This document shows, in pieces, positions 10,201 through 17,899 of a stretch of DNA of 48,076 nt. The DNA is from an uncultured Bacteroidales bacterium (lineage in GTDB: Bacteria; Bacteroidota; Bacteroidia; Bacteroidales; Paludibacteraceae), in the NCBI GenBank assembly GCA_946403315.1, contig CAMIZK010000003.1:1-48076 (forward strand). The letters run 5' to 3'. The notes beneath the pieces were generated by a model. That model was given only the letters and a program-made list of their open reading frames with translations, made no database searches and had not been told where the DNA came from. Within the stretch, counting starts at the first letter, position 1, and the number at the start of each line of letters is the position of its first letter. The translations under genes and the position numbers were made by a program.

Positions 10201-10682
10201 GCATCCGGACTTCCTTCCGTATTGATAACCGAAACACCGGCTAACTTTCCTTGCAATGCCTCACTGGCAGATGCAACCGGAATGTCCTTGATCTGGTCTG
10301 CACTTACCGAAGCGACGGAAGTAACCACATCGCGTTTCTTGGTCGTTCCGTAACCGGTAACGACTACTTCTTCCAGGATCTCGCTTTCATCAGCAAGCAC
10401 TACATTCATCACATCGCCCGTGATTGCCAACTCCTGCGTCTTCATTCCGACGTAAGAGAAAACCAACACTTTCGCATCTTCCGGCACATCGAGCGTATAA
10501 TTACCGTCGAAATCCGTTACGGTACCGATTGTGGTACCCTGAACCATGATGGTGGCCGAGATAACCGTCTCACCCGTCTGGTCCGTCACTGTTCCGCTGA
10601 TCACACGTGCCTGAACAGCCATGCCGACAAACAGCATCGCACTGAGCACCATGGTACGGAATACACTGAGATTCAGTTTCAT
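7263..10682 (-). CDS. SusC/RagA-family TonB-dependent outer membrane transporter
   Basis: TonB-dependent importer for oligosaccharides, paired with SusD. The start chosen is the ATG at 10682, giving the signal peptide MKLNLSVFRTMVLSAMLFVG...QA; a longer frame to 10754 would begin upstream of the promoter -7 element at 10742-10749 and is unlikely. Order of domains: carboxypeptidase-like beta-sandwich (ISGTVTDQTGETVISATIMV, SYVGMKTQEL), TonB box region (EEVVVTGYGTTKKRDV), plug with RVRGGTSLTQSNDPLYIVDG and ANGVIIITTK, then a barrel ending in NVGLNIQF. About 1,139 residues, normal for SusC. It is the first gene of the pectin locus. Confidence 0.95.
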   Translation of the reverse strand: MKLNLSVFRTMVLSAMLFVGMAVQARVISGTVTDQTGETVISATIMVQGTTIGTVTDFDGNYTLDVPEDAKVLVFSYVGMKTQELAITGDVMNVVLADESEILEEVVVTGYGTTKKRDVVTSVASVSADQIKDIPVASASEALQGKLAGVSVINTEGSPDADVKIRVRGGTSLTQSNDPLYIVDGMPVSSISDIAPSDIASMDVLKDAAATAIYGAQGANGVIIITTKDADSDDDKMSFHVDYSGFIGWKKIAKKYDVMDPRDFALMQYEWASMKYNTTDPGNSDLRGQFYAYFDPLYNSTKYKDPAEIETTPIATLLDQYDDRTLHDFVDWQDRTFGRTGFNSNQSVSLSGGNKNANFTLSYNRIDDKAIMEQSNYTRNNISGKAKFKPFKNFTIGFTTRYTQTDVLGSGSNAIKDNGTSTESRLRNCVVYTPTTLLSKDDGTGDEDETFGSLYDPITTIRDNYKLKMDKKWNIQGYMSYKFAKHFTARVDLGYESRHIRTNRYYGPTTYFSRNTGRPGIAGGTAQIEVTDQYATTLTNHNTLEWKQTFANNHNVSVLVGEETVIRKGSTQTELGFGYKGSYDALTGEIFNYLGQAAYSEFTNYINPRDNQLSFLARANYDYKGRYYITGTFRADCSTRFVKGHQWGYFPSGAVAWRMSDEEWMEDAASWLSNLKLRLSVGVAGNNNVDLGYLHPDFLSQQMTYFDMGTGTSNILVVGGSEKIAANPNLKWETTITRNFGIDYGFFNERLTGTIDLYWNTTKDLIIRQNMPARYNYQYQNIGSTRNMGMEFSIKGIILDKKSKSLSYNLSVDANISFNKTRVEDLGNMTKMLAQTSCFGSSEYLTTAEFLLEVGQPVGNVLGYETDGYYTATDFQSYATSTHSWGLAAGVPNYGDGFLSNKPVPGSIKFKDQNGDGVIDEKDKVILGNTVPTHSGGFNINFNIGGDKWGKFDLAANFTFAFGNQILNLSKMEYTTVTEKTKMRNLITDMSFNNRYSLYSNQGQYMPDYYATSALMFGDAYTAFAQQIDQFNIDKGANTYSPIMSHYLVTDQCMEDGSFLRLNQLTLGYSLPKVWMEKTKVISNIRVYVQGTNLFCATKYSGLDPEVDTRSSKNPLTPGVDFSAYPKSRGINVGLNIQF

Positions 10683-10741
10683 AAAGAGTTTTTTTTGTAT
10701 TTGATTTGTTGTTAAATGAGTTTGCTTGTTCATTTTCGGTG

Positions 10742-10749
10742 CAAAGGTA
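10742..10749 (-). promoter_or_regulatory. Promoter -7 element for the SusC operon
   Basis: On the minus strand this reads TACCTTTG followed by CACCG, the Bacteroidota -7 consensus with the extended tail used at the other promoters here. Unlike the other promoters in the window it has no TTG 23 nt upstream, which suggests dependence on an activator. The word ATGTGGAAAAATTGAC (10769-10784) lies just upstream. Confidence 0.65.
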
Positions 10750-10823
10750 CACATAAAACACTATTCCTATGTGGAAAAATTGACGTAAATTGTGCACATA
10801 TACACTTTTTTGCTAACTAAACT

Positions 10824-10866
10824 TTGCAAATCTTAAATCTTCAATCTAAAATCTTAAATCAAAAAC
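10824..10866. repeat. AATCTTAA-type short tract
   Basis: Four imperfect copies of AATCTTAA/AATCTAAA with an 8-9 nt period between topB and the SusC promoter. No hairpin or gene is visible in it. It resembles the other short periodic tracts in the window. Confidence 0.55.
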
Positions 10867-12786
10867 CTAAAATGCTTCTGCATAATTGCATCCTTCCCTC
10901 CAGCGGGAACAACCATACCGCGTGTTACCGCGTATCACCAAACCTTGCCGGCACACCGGACAAAGCATACCGGCCTTATTGCTCTTCACATCCCGTACCA
11001 CGCCGGTCGTCATCTCCTTCAACTCATTCAGGAAATCCTGCGCCGTATATTCGCCGCGTTCGATCTCCCGCAATTTCTTCTCCCAAAGACCCGTCAACTC
11101 CGCCGATTTCAGCAGCGGCGAGATGATCGTGTGTATCAAATCGATACCGATATCCGTCGCACGCAGACTCTTGCCCTGCTTCACGATATACTTGCGCTGA
11201 TACAGTTTCTCGATAATCGCAGCACGCGTAGAAGGTCTGCCGATACCGTTTTCCTTCATCGCATCCCGCAACTCCTCGTTCTCCACCGTCTTACCGGCTG
11301 TCTCCATGGCACGCAATAAAGTTGCCTCGGTATAATATTTCGGCGGTGTGGTCGTCTTCTCTTTCAGTACCGGCACATGCTCCCCGCTCTCGCCTTTCAC
11401 AAAAGCCGGCAGACCCTTCGCATTTTCATCATTCGCATCATTCTCATCATTGAGTTCGCTTTGCGAACGCTCATTCTCAAACACAACCCGCCATCCCGGC
11501 TTGATCACCTCTCGACCGGTCACCTTAAAATCGATCTCACCGGCCTTGGCCAGCACCGTCGTGTTGCTCACCTCGCACTCGGGATAGAAAACGGCAATGA
11601 AATGCAGTGCCACCAGATCATACACTTTCTTCTCGTCTGCCGTCATTCCATCCGGCCGTTGGCCCGTAGGAATAATGGCATGGTGGTCCGTCACCTTGCT
11701 GTTGTCAAAAACCTTCTTCGACTTGGGCAGCTTCGCGCCGATCAGCGGTGCTACAGACGGAAAATAATCCTTGATCCCGTTCAGCGTTCCCGGCACCTTC
11801 GGATAGATATCGTCACTCAGATAAGTCGTATCCACACGGGGATAGGTCGTCAGCCGTTTCTCATACAGCGACTGTATCAACTGCAGCGTCTGCTCTGCAG
11901 AAAAACCATACTTCTTATTGCAATCGACTTGCAGCGATGTCAGATCATACAGCTTCGGCGCATACTCCAGACCCTTCTTCTTCTCCACACTCGTGATCGT
12001 CAGCAACTCATCCTTGATACTGTCCACCAGCGCCTGACCCTGCTCTTCACTCGTGATCGCATACTCCCCGTCCTCCACCGGAATCTGGGCACTGAACAGC
12101 GTATCCCGGTAATTGGTTTTCAACTCCCAATAGGTCTTCGGCACAAAATGCTCGATCTCCGCCTGCCGTTTTACCACCAGCGCCAGCGTCGGCGTCTGCA
12201 CACGGCCTACCGATAACACCTGCCGGTTCTTTCCCGTGCCTTTCGCGTACCTTATAGTATACGCACGCGTAGCGTTCATGCCTAACAGCCAATCGCCGAT
12301 CGCACGCATCAACCCTGCTTCGTACAGATGCTGGTATTCCGATTGGTCTTTCAGCTTCTGAAAACCGTCCTTGATCGCTTCTTCTGTCAATGAGTTCACC
12401 CACAGACGTTTCACCGGACACTTGCATCCAGCCTGCTGATACACCCAGCGCTGGATCAACTCTCCTTCCTGACCCGCATCACCGCAGTTAATCACCTCAT
12501 CGGCTTGCTCGATCAGATTCTTGATGACATTGAACTGCTTATGCACCCCTTCGTCACCACTCACCTTAATCGAAAAACGCTGCGGAATCATCGGCAGTGA
12601 ACTCAGGTTCCACCCTTTCCACTGCTCCGTATATTCGTGTGGATCCAACAGTGCACAGAGATGACCGAAGGTCCAGGTCACCCAGTACCCGTTTCCTTCA
12701 AAATATCCGTCGCAGCGTTTGTTGGCACCCAACACATTCGCAATATACGCTCCGACAGACGGTTTCTCTGCTACACAAACGATCAT
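10867..12786 (-). CDS. topB: DNA topoisomerase III (type IA)
   Basis: Type IA topoisomerase that passes single strands to decatenate DNA. The TOPRIM domain opens the protein (MIVCVAEKPSVGAYIANVLG) and carries CGDAGQEGELIQRW near residue 100. The active-site tyrosine is in TTYPRVDTTYLSDD at about residue 315. GIGRPSTRAAIIEKLYQRKYI marks the end of the core, and a single C-terminal Cys cluster follows (LCPVCRQGLVI...GCSRWREGCNYAEAF). Residues roughly 436-456 are an Asn/Asp/Glu-rich stretch (NDENDANDENAKG) encoded by a 9-nt period tract. The ATG overlaps the wzc stop by 4 nt (ATGA), so it is probably co-translated with the exopolysaccharide genes, although the functions look unrelated. Confidence 0.95.
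   Translation of the reverse strand: MIVCVAEKPSVGAYIANVLGANKRCDGYFEGNGYWVTWTFGHLCALLDPHEYTEQWKGWNLSSLPMIPQRFSIKVSGDEGVHKQFNVIKNLIEQADEVINCGDAGQEGELIQRWVYQQAGCKCPVKRLWVNSLTEEAIKDGFQKLKDQSEYQHLYEAGLMRAIGDWLLGMNATRAYTIRYAKGTGKNRQVLSVGRVQTPTLALVVKRQAEIEHFVPKTYWELKTNYRDTLFSAQIPVEDGEYAITSEEQGQALVDSIKDELLTITSVEKKKGLEYAPKLYDLTSLQVDCNKKYGFSAEQTLQLIQSLYEKRLTTYPRVDTTYLSDDIYPKVPGTLNGIKDYFPSVAPLIGAKLPKSKKVFDNSKVTDHHAIIPTGQRPDGMTADEKKVYDLVALHFIAVFYPECEVSNTTVLAKAGEIDFKVTGREVIKPGWRVVFENERSQSELNDENDANDENAKGLPAFVKGESGEHVPVLKEKTTTPPKYYTEATLLRAMETAGKTVENEELRDAMKENGIGRPSTRAAIIEKLYQRKYIVKQGKSLRATDIGIDLIHTIISPLLKSAELTGLWEKKLREIERGEYTAQDFLNELKEMTTGVVRDVKSNKAGMLCPVCRQGLVIRGNTRYGCSRWREGCNYAEAF
11419..11478. repeat. 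CATCATTCG-type tract inside topB
   Basis: Imperfect 9-nt repeats (variants of CATCATTCG) in frame in topB, translated as an Asn/Asp/Glu-rich linker just before the KGLPAFVKGE segment. It looks like an inserted linker, since type IA cores do not conserve residues here. Confidence 0.6.
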
Positions 12787-15080
12787 TTTTTCTTACCGTA
12801 TCCGTAGCCGTAACCGTAACCGGTTCTGCTGGTTTTCACGCCATTCAGCACGCATGCCACGTTATGCATCCGTTTCTGCTCGATCACATCGTTGATATAG
12901 TCCACCATCTCACTCGGCGTGTACTTGTACCGAACCACAAACAATGTCACATCCGCCACACGGTCCAGCTGATACGTATCACTTACCAAAGCCACCGGCG
13001 CCGTATCCACGATGATATAATCGTACCGCTTGCGTAACTCTTCAAACAACTGATCCACCCGCTCCGTCTGCAGTAACTCAGCCGGATTCGGCGGAATCAC
13101 ACCGCAAGGAATCAGATCCAAATTCTTATGCTCGCCGCTCGGAACGATGATATCGTCCAGCTCCACTTCCGGTTCTGCCAAGTAATCCGTCAGATGGCCC
13201 TTCGTGTTCAAATTGAAATAGGTTGCTAACATCGGTTTGCGGATATCCATGCCTACCAGCACCACTTTCTTTCCCAACATCGCCAGCGACAGCGCCGTGT
13301 TACTCGATACGTACGACTTACCGTCACCGTTGATGCAACTCGTCACCAGCACCACCGGACTCTTCGTATTCGCCGGAATGACGAACTTCAGGTTCGTACG
13401 AATCAGTCGGAACAACTCCGCCGATACCGTTGCCTCGCCTTCATGGATCGCGATATGCACATTACGGGAGTTCTTCACCAGATGACCTAACAGCGGTGCT
13501 TTCACATTCCGCTCAAACTCCTTCTCATCATCGATCTTGTTGTTAAACAACTTTCTCACATAGATCAAACCGGCCGGGAAAAGCAACCCCAGGATGAAAC
13601 AGAGGAATAAGGTCTTCCGCATCTTCGGTGTCTGACTCAACACATCTTTCTCCGGCATATCGATGATCTTCGCCGGCATCGCTGTAGCCGCTAACATCAG
13701 CGCGTTCTCTTCGCGTTTCTGGAACAGGTACAGATACAGGCTCTCTTTCATCTGCTGCTGACGAACAACGCGCAGGTACTCCCGCTGCTGCTCCGGCGCA
13801 TTCCGGATCTGGCTGTTATAACGGCTTTCCTGAATCTCCAGACTGCGTTTACGGATCTGCAGGCTCTCACGAACAGAACCGATCGTCGCAATGATATTCT
13901 GCCGCATCGATGCCAGCTGCGCACTCATCTGCTCCAGCACCGGGTTATCCTCCGTTGCGGTTCGCTGGATACGCATCCGTTGCAACTGCAGCGAGTTATA
14001 CTCGTTCAAACTGCCCGCCAACGAAGCGTCCGTCACACCGATATTCGAAGGAATCAGGTTCTCCTTCTTCGATGTGTCTTTTAAAAACTCATCCACATAT
14101 TCGATCAGGCTCAACTGCGTCTCGATCTCCGCCATCTCGCGTTGCTCCACGCTGTTCGCCTGCAGGAACAAACTGGCCTGCGTCTGCAAGTCAGCGATGT
14201 TATTCTTCTCCTTGTACGTCGAAACAGCCTCTTCGGCATCGCTCAACTCCTCCGTGATAATATTCAGACGCTCCTCAATAAACGCCGCCGTGTTCGTCGC
14301 AATCATATTCTTGTCCATGATCGCGTTCAGGTTATACTGCTCGATCAACTGGAACAACAATGCCTTATCCCGATCCGGATTCGTCGAAGTGGTCGAAAGC
14401 GTAATGATATTCGACTCTTTTTTGTATAACGAGATACCGATTTTCTTGCAATAACCGGCTACTACCAGCTCCTTCCGCTTATGCCCCACACGGTACGTCG
14501 TGTCACTGCTCAGCACACGGTTCGCCTGAATCTTCAGCAGGCCCACTTTCGTCTCCACCGGTTCACTGAAATCCGCTACATGGGTCGATGAACTGTTGAA
14601 CAAGCCTAACTTCACCTTCACCTGATAACCCTCATCGTCCGGATTAACCGTCACCGTAAACGTCTTGTCCTTATTCTCCTGCGTCAGTAACGAATAGTCG
14701 ATCGTCAACGCCGGGTGCATGAACTCACTTTCCCACTTCCAGCCGCAGCGTTTGGAACAATCGTCCCACAGGTTCAGCACATCCACCGCCTGGTACACCA
14801 GACCACGGGAAGACAGTACCGCCACTTCATCCTCGGCAGCCGTGTTCGCCGACAGGCCTAACATCGACAACGAACTGATCGGTGAATCCGTGTCCTTCTG
14901 GCGTAACATAATCTTCGCGTCCGTCTTCCACTGAGGCGTCTTACGCAAATTATACAGCACTCCAAGCAGCATCATCACTGCCACACCGATAACAAACCAC
15001 CATTTGTGGTCCCATGCCACGCGTACCAATTGTTGGATATCGATCTCTTTCTCTTTCCTATTCTTGTTTTCCATAACCAT
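12783..15080 (-). CDS. wzc: Wzc-like polysaccharide co-polymerase with tyrosine autokinase domain
   Basis: Inner-membrane protein that controls chain length and export of capsule or exopolysaccharide. An N-terminal Wzz domain has one membrane span after DHKWWF (WFVIGVAVMMLLGVLYN), a long periplasmic coiled coil, and a second span (LFLCFILGLLFPAGLIYV). The cytoplasmic BY-kinase domain has Walker A in SCINGDGKSYVSSNTALS (about residue 580), a Walker A' region VVLVGMDIRKP, and YDYIIVDTAPVALVSD. The tail ends YGYGYGYGKKK, the tyrosine cluster that is autophosphorylated. The start could be ATG 15080 or ATG 15074. It lies 16 nt after wza, which fits a Wza-Wzc export pair, and overlaps topB by 4 nt. 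Confidence 0.93.
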   Translation of the reverse strand: MVMENKNRKEKEIDIQQLVRVAWDHKWWFVIGVAVMMLLGVLYNLRKTPQWKTDAKIMLRQKDTDSPISSLSMLGLSANTAAEDEVAVLSSRGLVYQAVDVLNLWDDCSKRCGWKWESEFMHPALTIDYSLLTQENKDKTFTVTVNPDDEGYQVKVKLGLFNSSSTHVADFSEPVETKVGLLKIQANRVLSSDTTYRVGHKRKELVVAGYCKKIGISLYKKESNIITLSTTSTNPDRDKALLFQLIEQYNLNAIMDKNMIATNTAAFIEERLNIITEELSDAEEAVSTYKEKNNIADLQTQASLFLQANSVEQREMAEIETQLSLIEYVDEFLKDTSKKENLIPSNIGVTDASLAGSLNEYNSLQLQRMRIQRTATEDNPVLEQMSAQLASMRQNIIATIGSVRESLQIRKRSLEIQESRYNSQIRNAPEQQREYLRVVRQQQMKESLYLYLFQKREENALMLAATAMPAKIIDMPEKDVLSQTPKMRKTLFLCFILGLLFPAGLIYVRKLFNNKIDDEKEFERNVKAPLLGHLVKNSRNVHIAIHEGEATVSAELFRLIRTNLKFVIPANTKSPVVLVTSCINGDGKSYVSSNTALSLAMLGKKVVLVGMDIRKPMLATYFNLNTKGHLTDYLAEPEVELDDIIVPSGEHKNLDLIPCGVIPPNPAELLQTERVDQLFEELRKRYDYIIVDTAPVALVSDTYQLDRVADVTLFVVRYKYTPSEMVDYINDVIEQKRMHNVACVLNGVKTSRTGYGYGYGYGKKK

Positions 15081-15097
15081 TCGCCTTTCGCCATTAC
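15072..15097. repeat. ATTCGCC-type short tract between wza and wzc
   Basis: CATAACCATTCGCCTTTCGC followed by CATTAC, overlapping the start codons of wzc and the end of wza. The same words occur inside the regulator gene at 16752-16780 and in the polyprenyl synthetase gene near 33745-33768. Confidence 0.5.
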
Positions 15098-15882
15098 TAC
15101 TTCAACACCGTCACTACCACCGCCGCCGTGCTGGCCAACGTACCTACAATGCTCACCCACAGACCCGCATTCGTACTGCTTATCACACGCACTTTGTTCG
15201 GCGATACATAGACCACATCGTTCTGCTGTAAGTAGAAGAACGGCGAGTTATACAGATCGGCACTGCGTAAGTCAACACGCGTCATCTCTAACTTTCCGTC
15301 CACTTCACGCGTCACTAACACATCGTCCCGCTTGCCGTAAGGCGTCAGGTCACCGGCAGCTGCCAATGCCTCCAATAAAGTCAGACGGTCACCCGTCATC
15401 GCTACATAGCCCGGACGATTCACCTCACCTAACACCGACACTTTGGCGTTGATCAGGTTCACCTGCACTGACGGATTCACCACTTGCGTCTCCAGCAGCG
15501 CACGGATTGCCTCCTGCGCCTCCACACGCGTCAGACCCGCCACGTGAACTGCACCTAACACCGGCATCGTCACATCGCCTTTCTCATCTACGATGTAATA
15601 TTGCAACATCGGCGTTGTCTGCACCGTTCTCGATCCCGGTGTTGCATAAATCGCCGTCGGTAAATTATACGGAGTCACTGCTTCCTGATCCAAAGCGGAC
15701 ACAAAGATCGTCAACGCATCCCCGTTACGAATCACGGTGTGACTCTTCGCTGTAAACGCTGCGTTCAACGCTTCCGCCTTCGCAGCATCCGCGTCACGCA
15801 TGTATGTCATTCGCTTCTGCGTCACGCAACCGGCAGCTAACACCGCTACCATTCCCAACGCTAAAATCTGTTTAATTTTCAT
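15097..15882 (-). CDS. wza: Wza-like polysaccharide export lipoprotein
   Basis: Outer-membrane polysaccharide export channel subunit. The signal peptide MKIKQILALGMVAVLAAGC ends in a lipobox cysteine. The Poly_export domain (SHTVIRNGDALTIFVSALDQ, then DEKGDVTMPVLGAVHVAGLTRVEAQEAI) is followed by a SLBB-type domain (VSVLGEVNRPGYVAMTGDRLTLLEALAAAGDLT) and a C-terminal hydrophobic segment (GLWVSIVGTLASTAAVVVTVL) that probably crosses a membrane. The ATG at 15882 is preferred over the ATG at 15891, which would overlap the lptE stop, because it begins the signal peptide cleanly. It sits upstream of wzc in an lptE-wza-wzc-topB operon. Confidence 0.92.
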   Translation of the reverse strand: MKIKQILALGMVAVLAAGCVTQKRMTYMRDADAAKAEALNAAFTAKSHTVIRNGDALTIFVSALDQEAVTPYNLPTAIYATPGSRTVQTTPMLQYYIVDEKGDVTMPVLGAVHVAGLTRVEAQEAIRALLETQVVNPSVQVNLINAKVSVLGEVNRPGYVAMTGDRLTLLEALAAAGDLTPYGKRDDVLVTREVDGKLEMTRVDLRSADLYNSPFFYLQQNDVVYVSPNKVRVISSTNAGLWVSIVGTLASTAAVVVTVLK

Positions 15883-15884
15883 AT

Positions 15885-16394
15885 TTACCATTTTGCTACT
15901 GTATCGTTGTATATATTTTCAGCAATTTCCTGCACGATGATCTGGCATAACTGATCCTGTATATCACTCAGCAATTGACTCGCATCGTACGTCTGATACG
16001 CCGAATAGGTCTTGTCAAACGACTCTTCCGGGTAGATATTGTTCGTGAAATGAATCGTCACACGAATCGTTAACTTACCCTCCGTGGCATAACCGTCTTT
16101 CGAGATCGCACCCTGCGAGATGTCATACCCCACGATCTCACCTTCTAATTCCAGGTCTCCGCCCTTACTCAAGATCTGCAACCGCGTCTGACGGGAGAAC
16201 AGGTCCCGTATTCCTTCTGTCAAGGACGGGCTCAAGGTCGGATTCACCATCGCCGCATTGTTCGGAAAATCCGCTATCGAGATCGACTTCGTCGTCTGAT
16301 AGTTGATATTCGCGCCGTTGAACTTATAACTGATCGAACACCCGTTCATCACCAGCGCGATTCCTAACAATACTATGATTTTTTCAATCTTCAA
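15885..16394 (-). CDS. lptE: LptE-like LPS assembly lipoprotein
   Basis: Outer-membrane lipoprotein predicted to act with LptD in placing lipopolysaccharide on the surface. The signal peptide MKIEKIIVLLGIALVMNGC ends in a lipobox cysteine, followed by the family start SISYKFNGANINYQTTKSISI. The rest (SPSLTEGIRDLFSRQTRLQI, DLELEGEIVGYDI) matches the short Bacteroidota LptE type, and length (169) is normal. In Bacteroidota lptE commonly lies near a sigma-54-type regulator and secG; both are present here, with secG divergent. The gene precedes wza with only a few nucleotides between, so LPS assembly and polysaccharide export are probably co-transcribed. Confidence 0.85.
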   Translation of the reverse strand: MKIEKIIVLLGIALVMNGCSISYKFNGANINYQTTKSISIADFPNNAAMVNPTLSPSLTEGIRDLFSRQTRLQILSKGGDLELEGEIVGYDISQGAISKDGYATEGKLTIRVTIHFTNNIYPEESFDKTYSAYQTYDASQLLSDIQDQLCQIIVQEIAENIYNDTVAKW

Positions 16395-16415
16395 TTTATT
16401 ATTTTGCTTCTGTCA

Positions 16416-16507
16416 GCATATAAACTCACTCGGAGGCGTATTTTTGCGAAGGGGTACGCAAAAATCCGTCGAGCATGGGGCGAGTTACTCCGATGAGTTC
16501 TATATGC
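16416..16507. repeat. Nested inverted-repeat element between the regulator and lptE
   Basis: Outer arms of 20 nt (16416-16435 and 16488-16507) are inverted copies of each other with two single-base offsets (GCATATA...CTCGGAG against CTCCGA...TATATGC). An inner hairpin is perfect: ATTTTTGCG (16440-16448) and CGCAAAAAT (16457-16465) around an 8-nt loop. It lies 3 nt beyond the regulator's stop and 21 nt before lptE, so it may be a terminator, an RNA leader of lptE or a small MITE-like element. Confidence 0.65.
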
Positions 16508-16510
16508 GAA

Positions 16511-17713
16511 CTATAATCCATATTCCTTAATCTTCCGATAAAGCGTCCTTTCCGAGAACCCGAGCTTATCTGCTGCAACCTTCCTGTTTCCGCCGGAAGC
16601 CTCCAGCGCTTTTTTGATCAACTCCTTCTCGCTGTCCTCTACCCTTAAACTCGTCTCCACATCCTCCGCATCGTCTGCATCCACATGTTTCCTTGCCGCC
16701 ATCTCCGGCTGTGCAATCGTAATCGTCGGCTGAGGAGTATCCTCAAGTTCCCGATAACCATTCGCCGATAACCGTTCGCCATGCGTCCCTTGAAGCGATT
16801 CCTTAATCGCTTCGATATCCTTCTTGTTCTGCATCACCATGTTATACAGCAGACCGATCTCATGGGAGTAGTCTTTCCCACTCGTCTGCGGCTGGTTACG
16901 CAGTATAATGCCCTGCTGGTTCTCACCCTTCGGTAAGTATTTCCGCAGCGTATCGGCATTGATCTGGTGATCCATCTCGATGACACAGATCTGCTCCGCC
17001 GTGTTCTTTAACTGACGGATATTGCCGCGCCAGTAACTCTCTTGCAGCAACCGCGTCGCCTCTTCGTTCAACGACAACGGCGGCATCTGGTACCGGTTAC
17101 AGAAATCCGAAGCGAACTTCCGGAACAGCAACGGTATATCTTCTTTCCGTTCCCGCAATGCCGGCACACGGATCTCCACCGTGTTCAAACGGTAATACAG
17201 ATCCTCTCTAAACCGTCCGTCATCGATCGCCTGCCGCATATTCAGGTTCGTGGCCGCAACCACACGCACATTCGTCTTCCTTACCTCACTCGAACCCATC
17301 CGCAGAAATTCACCCGTCTCCAACACGCGCAACAGTCTTACCTGCGTCTGCAACGGTAACTCTCCCACTTCGTCCAAGAATAACGTACCACCGTCAGCGA
17401 TCTCGAAATAGCCCTTATGTTCACTCTTCGCGTCCGTAAACGCACCCTTCTCGTGGCCAAAAAGCTCACTGTCGATCGTGCCTTCCGGTATTGCACCGCA
17501 GTTCACCGCAAAATACGGACCGTGCTTGCGTGAAGAGAAGACGTGAATGATCTTCGGGAAATGCTCTTTTCCCACACCCGACTCACCGGTAACCAACACA
17601 CTCAAATCGGTACGAGCTACCTGTACCGCTATCTCTATCCCCCTATTCAGCAACGGACTTTGTCCGATAATGCCGAACCGCTGTTTTATAGCCAATAATT
17701 CCTGTTGAGTCAT
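16511..17713 (-). CDS. Sigma-54-type (NtrC/Fis) transcriptional regulator
   Basis: AAA+ enhancer-binding activator without an N-terminal receiver domain. The start is the ATG at 17713 (MTQQELLAIKQRFGI); the longer frame to 17749 would begin inside the promoter. Walker A is GESGVGKE (about residue 43), Walker B is GGTLFLDEVGELPL, and the arginine finger segment is FREDLYYRLNTVEIRVPALRER. The sigma-54 contact loop, normally GAFTGA, reads GAFTDA (about residue 90). A low-complexity linker includes an in-frame tract (16752-16780). The C-terminus has a Fis-type helix-turn-helix (ALEASGGNRKVAADKLGFSERTLYRKIKEYGL). The upstream position next to lptE is a conserved Bacteroidota arrangement; the targets cannot be told from sequence. 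Confidence 0.9.
   Translation of the reverse strand: MTQQELLAIKQRFGIIGQSPLLNRGIEIAVQVARTDLSVLVTGESGVGKEHFPKIIHVFSSRKHGPYFAVNCGAIPEGTIDSELFGHEKGAFTDAKSEHKGYFEIADGGTLFLDEVGELPLQTQVRLLRVLETGEFLRMGSSEVRKTNVRVVAATNLNMRQAIDDGRFREDLYYRLNTVEIRVPALRERKEDIPLLFRKFASDFCNRYQMPPLSLNEEATRLLQESYWRGNIRQLKNTAEQICVIEMDHQINADTLRKYLPKGENQQGIILRNQPQTSGKDYSHEIGLLYNMVMQNKKDIEAIKESLQGTHGERLSANGYRELEDTPQPTITIAQPEMAARKHVDADDAEDVETSLRVEDSEKELIKKALEASGGNRKVAADKLGFSERTLYRKIKEYGL
16752..16780. repeat. 14-nt tandem repeat inside the regulator gene
   Basis: Two copies of CGATAACC(A/G)TTCGC in tandem, in frame, encoding part of the linker (GERLSANGYRE) between the AAA+ and Fis domains. The same words occur at 15072-15097. 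Confidence 0.6.
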
Positions 17714-17746
17714 AGTTCTATGACTAAATGTCACACAATTAGTGCG

Positions 17747-17777
17747 CAAAGATACTGCTTTTTTTCGATATACGCAA
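17747..17777 (-). promoter_or_regulatory. Promoter of the sigma-54-type regulator
   Basis: Minus strand -33 element TTGCGTAT (17770-17777) and -7 element TATCTTTG (17747-17754), 23 nt from TTG to TA. It predicts a short leader before the ATG at 17713, which supports that start. Confidence 0.75.
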
Positions 17778-17804
17778 ATTTAATTGCTTTTTTTGCCAAA
17801 AAAT

Positions 17805-17835
17805 TTGCATATATGCAATTTTTGTTGTACCTTTG
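17805..17835 (+). promoter_or_regulatory. Promoter of secG
   Basis: Plus strand -33 TTGCATAT, part of the palindrome TTGCATATATGCAA (17805-17818), and -7 TACCTTTG (17828-17835), again 23 nt apart. It is divergent from the regulator promoter, with about 27 nt between the two -33 elements. Confidence 0.8.
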
Positions 17836-17899
17836 CACCCGATTTTGGAAAATACGCCAAAAACGGTACATGGTAAATGAATAAATTGTAAATATTATT

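Noticed and set aside
10683..10754. Extended N-terminus of the SusC gene
   Set aside because: It would start upstream of the -7 element at 10742-10749 and would place the signal peptide far from the start.
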